Shown in pieces: positions 61,354 to 64,000 of a stretch of DNA of 64,000 bases (its first letter is position 1; every line of letters starts with the position of its first letter). Under the pieces are notes generated by a model. It did not search any database and was not told the origin of the DNA. It saw only the letters and a program-made list of their open reading frames with translations. The position numbers and the translations under genes were made by a program. The stretch lies in the NCBI RefSeq assembly GCF_015330165.1, contig NZ_JADDXT010000002.1, positions 3,251,646 through 3,315,645 on the forward strand. Direction: 5' to 3'. This stretch comes from Zobellia roscoffensis. Lineage in GTDB: Bacteria > Bacteroidota > Bacteroidia > Flavobacteriales > Flavobacteriaceae.

Positions 61354-63297
61354 TTAGTGTTGAACGTCTAACTTAAGTTTCTTTTCAAAACCTAAGAAAC
61401 CGTAAGATAGCTCTAAATAGTTTACGTCCAAATTTTTTGGTATTTTGAATTTAGAAGTAAATACTCCTGTGTTTATACCAGTTTCCGCAAGCGGGATTTT
61501 TTCACTTTTCTGACCAGATTGCAACATCACCCAACCTTTATCTATGGCATTTCTATCAATATTTAAAGCGGCATTTAGTTGCACGGTAATGTTTTGACCA
61601 GATTTTACAGATGAGATTTCATCTTTAAAATCTCCATCAAAAACTTTAAGGTTGTGGCTACCTAATGTAGAAAAGGTTAAGGTGGCTTGCCAGCCGCGGT
61701 TAGAAACTCCCCAACCCTCTGTTGCGTAGGCATTTTTGCCAAAAACCCGACCTTCATTTTTTCCTTCAATGGCATCAATTTTTTCAGCAATCGGGAATTG
61801 ACTGTCTAATGGAGAACCATCTAATGTACCCCTAACGCTACCTAATTCTCCATAACCATGTGGGTGGGATTGTGGCCAGCCTTTTTCAACACCTTTCCAG
61901 TACCCGCCAATTTTTACACGTGCATCGCTTTTATTGCTAAGGTGCGTGCCTACGGGATTAACTCCAAAAACAAAATCCGTCTGAGCCCAACCCAACGCCC
62001 TAAGATCAGGGTCATTCAAAAGATGGGCTATAGCGAACATAGAACCGCCAAGAGCAGGAGCCCCTCCTAATTCTTTAGTTTTTGAATGCGCCCATTCTGT
62101 TTCACTATGCTTACGGTATTTCCAAAAATTATTGCTCTTTTGTTTTATATGAAGGGCCCAGCCTTCTAGTTTTTCTTTTGTTCCTTCAGGTGCTTTTTCT
62201 GGAGCTAAAAGAAGAAAATATGCTAGGGCTTGTGGAGTGATATGTTCGGCATTTCTTATCCACCACATGTGTCTTGGGTTGTTAAAGTCCCAGTTCTTTA
62301 TGATGTCTGAAGCACCTGATTGTGCCCATTTTAAGTACTTCTCCGGAGAGCCATCTTTTTCATGTCTTTCGGATTCGTACATAAAGAGATTTCGAAAAAC
62401 CGATTGCCCGTAAGCATTGCCCATTTCATTAAATTCCTGAAAGCCTTCATCTACCCATTTGGTACTATAGGTCCAGAACCGAACTACTTTATGGCGGTCA
62501 TAGGCCTCCCAGTTGTCCAAGCAGACTTTTCGGTATTTCTGATAGGTTTCTTCGTCTAGATACGGTTTTAGAAAAGAATGGTACGCAGCGCAAACTGCTG
62601 CCAGTTGATCTAAAGTATTCCAATAATCATAGGTCATTCTGGGTTGTCCTTGGTAGCCTAAAGTACCATGGCGTTTTTTTACGGGACCGTTATAATCTAC
62701 ATACTTGTACGCAAATTCAGCATGCCAAAGAATCAGTTCAATGAGGTCGGCTACTTTTTTATCGCCCAATTCAGATTTCCAGTTGTCAAAAAGCGCTGGG
62801 TTACTAGCATATTGTAGAATTTCAAAAATAGTCTCTAATCCGTAAGCCCCACCATCACGCGTTGGGCCACCACCGTATACGGCAGCCATATCGTAGGTGC
62901 TCAAATCATCAAACCCCCGTGCATCAACAAAAAAATCATAAGCTAGTTTTGAGGATGCCGTTTCCATAAGGTGGTCGGCTACTAAAAATGGTACCGAACT
63001 GCCGTGCCCATCAACTTTAATTACAAATTCGTCTTGAGCTTCTTTTGGCTCAAATTCTGAAAACCATCCTTCATTATTCAGCATTTTTCCTTCAAACACC
63101 ACTTTGGATGTAGTGGTATTTATAATATGGAAGGGTGTATCATTTTCAGCACCATAACATACAAAACGTTTGGACTCCCCTAAATTATAACCCAATTGGT
63201 TGACATAAGGTTCATACTTTTTTGAATCAGAGGTCGTTTCTTGTGCGGTACAATAGGTAGAGGTACATAATAAGGCAGCGAACAGTATTCTTTTCAT
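61354..63297 (-). CDS. GH9-like glycoside hydrolase with N-terminal Ig-like domain
   Basis: A 647-residue exported protein (signal MKRILFAALLCTSTYCTAQ). The N-terminal Ig-like domain of GH9 enzymes is evident (YVNQLGYNLGESKRFVCYG, residues about 30-110), followed by an all-helical (alpha/alpha)6-type domain and a C-terminal beta-rich part of about 90 residues. Late GH9 features include DFVFGVNPVGTHLSNKS, SHPHGYGELGS and NAYATEGWGVSNRGW, whose Glu may be the general acid. The canonical DAGDY motif for the catalytic base is not seen; GGGPTRDGGAYGLETIF stands roughly where it should be. Activity and substrate are therefore uncertain. It lies between a sulfatase and a lactonase. Confidence 0.8.
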   Translation of the reverse strand: MKRILFAALLCTSTYCTAQETTSDSKKYEPYVNQLGYNLGESKRFVCYGAENDTPFHIINTTTSKVVFEGKMLNNEGWFSEFEPKEAQDEFVIKVDGHGSSVPFLVADHLMETASSKLAYDFFVDARGFDDLSTYDMAAVYGGGPTRDGGAYGLETIFEILQYASNPALFDNWKSELGDKKVADLIELILWHAEFAYKYVDYNGPVKKRHGTLGYQGQPRMTYDYWNTLDQLAAVCAAYHSFLKPYLDEETYQKYRKVCLDNWEAYDRHKVVRFWTYSTKWVDEGFQEFNEMGNAYGQSVFRNLFMYESERHEKDGSPEKYLKWAQSGASDIIKNWDFNNPRHMWWIRNAEHITPQALAYFLLLAPEKAPEGTKEKLEGWALHIKQKSNNFWKYRKHSETEWAHSKTKELGGAPALGGSMFAIAHLLNDPDLRALGWAQTDFVFGVNPVGTHLSNKSDARVKIGGYWKGVEKGWPQSHPHGYGELGSVRGTLDGSPLDSQFPIAEKIDAIEGKNEGRVFGKNAYATEGWGVSNRGWQATLTFSTLGSHNLKVFDGDFKDEISSVKSGQNITVQLNAALNIDRNAIDKGWVMLQSGQKSEKIPLAETGINTGVFTSKFKIPKNLDVNYLELSYGFLGFEKKLKLDVQH

Positions 63298-63326
63298 CAG
63301 TCTTTAATTACTTATATTAGGAACTT

Positions 63327-64000
63327 TTACTCGTTTACCGCGTATTGAACTCTTAGTTTACCGAGCTCTTTTTTCATTTCCGAAATTTGGTTTGTCATGG
63401 CAGATGAGTTGTATATGTTATTCATTTCCGAAGGGTCTTTTTCCAAATCATAAAATTCCCATTCCTCACCGTTTGGAACATCTTCTCCGTAAAAACGGAT
63501 AAGCTTATAACGCTTATTGGCGACACCTTCATGGCGGCGAACTGCATGTGCTCCAGGATATTCATAATAGTGATAGTACATAGATTTGCGCCAGTTTTTA
63601 GGTGCTTTCCCTTTCAAAAGGGGTACGACACTTTTACCCTGCATATCATCTGGAATAGGAGCATCGGCAAGGTCAAGAAAGGTTTCGGCAAAGTCTATGT
63701 TCTGTACCAAATCGGTATTTACGCTTCCCGGTTTAACGGTGCCGGGCCATTTTACAATAAGCGGTGTACGAAACGATTCTTCATACATAAAACGCTTATC
63801 GAACCAACCATGTTCACCCATGTAAAAACCTTGGTCAGAAGAGTAGATTACTATAGTATTTTCATCCAACCCTTGCTCTTTAAGCGATTTCATTATCTGT
63901 CCTACACTTTCATCAACAGACCAGATACAACGTAAATAATCTTTCATGTAGGTCTGGTATTTCCATTTAACAAGCGCTTCACCTTTTAAATTATCTTGGG
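63327..64000 (-). CDS. S1-type sulfatase, C-terminal part (N-terminus beyond window end)
   Basis: The reading frame on the minus strand is open through base 64000, so the catalytic Cys region lies outside the window. The Met at 63947 is internal, and upstream codons read LVKWKYQTY. The visible about 224 residues have ENTIVIYSSDQGFYMGEHG, FMYEESFRTPLIVKWPG, NIDFAETFLDLADAPIPDDMQG and YDLEKDPSEMNNIYN, which are typical S1 sulfatase C-terminal blocks. Asp and His of SSDQG and GEHG belong to the metal/sulfate site. It is the first visible gene of an operon with the GH9-like and lactonase genes. The maturation motif class cannot be told. Confidence 0.9.
   Translation of the reverse strand, partial: QDNLKGEALVKWKYQTYMKDYLRCIWSVDESVGQIMKSLKEQGLDENTIVIYSSDQGFYMGEHGWFDKRFMYEESFRTPLIVKWPGTVKPGSVNTDLVQNIDFAETFLDLADAPIPDDMQGKSVVPLLKGKAPKNWRKSMYYHYYEYPGAHAVRRHEGVANKRYKLIRFYGEDVPNGEEWEFYDLEKDPSEMNNIYNSSAMTNQISEMKKELGKLRVQYAVNE

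Noticed and set aside
1..64000. CRISPR arrays, tRNA or rRNA genes, transposases, phage genes
   Set aside because: No regularly spaced repeats, no tRNA- or rRNA-like sequence and no mobile-element protein were recognised on either strand.

Overview
The window is AT-rich chromosomal DNA from a member of the Bacteroidota, most likely a marine, seaweed-degrading Flavobacteriaceae species of the Zobellia/Maribacter/Cellulophaga kind. The evidence is three SusC/SusD pairs, a hybrid two-component (HTCS) glycan regulator, five S1-type sulfatases, a GH29 enzyme and a GH16 beta-agarase closely resembling AgaB of Zobellia. The genus is inferred from protein character alone. No rRNA, tRNA, CRISPR array, insertion sequence or phage gene was seen.

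Layout. (1) 1-8.6 kb is a housekeeping and stress block: a truncated basic protein, a DUF3891 protein, a KatE-type catalase with a DJ-1-like tail, a short-chain dehydrogenase, a VOC protein, a DUF421 membrane protein, a PA2169-type four-helix protein and an outer-membrane phospholipase A. (2) 8.7-21.1 kb is an agar-type polysaccharide utilisation locus (PUL): a TPR-LuxR regulator, GH29, SusC-SusD, a surface glycan-binding lipoprotein and the agarase. (3) 21.2-22.4 kb holds the co-chaperone pair CbpA-CbpM. (4) 22.5-39 kb is a sulfated-glycan PUL: an HTCS regulator divergent from two sulfatases, then SusC-SusD and two more sulfatases. (5) 39-47.7 kb, on the minus strand, is a third SusC-SusD pair beside a five-PAS histidine kinase and a stand-alone receiver protein. 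(6) 47.9-54.5 kb has an AraC regulator divergent from a three-gene operon: a ThuA/beta-propeller-dehydrogenase/HEAT/azurin fusion lipoprotein, a ketose-3-epimerase-like TIM barrel and a Gfo/Idh/MocA protein without the usual EKP motif. (7) 54.6-60.1 kb is an NtrB/NtrC-type pair followed by a sigma-54-type promoter, two Rnk/GreA-C-like paralogues, a small Cys-motif protein and glutamate dehydrogenase. (8) 60.2-64 kb is a minus-strand operon of a sulfatase (cut by the window end), a GH9-like protein and a beta-propeller lactonase.

How the parts fit. The two enzyme-bearing PULs look like one agarocolloid-type system. Surface agarase and sulfatases would cut and desulfate the polymer, SusCD pairs import oligosaccharides, and GH29 and sulfatases trim them. 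The HTCS is the likely oligosaccharide sensor. A repeated CATTTGTT motif upstream of GH29, upstream of the first susC and between the HTCS and the sulfatases may be a shared operator. The ThuA-fusion operon is the best candidate for an incompletely described system: exported sugar oxidation feeding an azurin-like copper domain, with cytoplasmic processing of the keto-sugar product. The sigma-54 module beside glutamate dehydrogenase suggests activator-controlled expression of small Rnk-like proteins.
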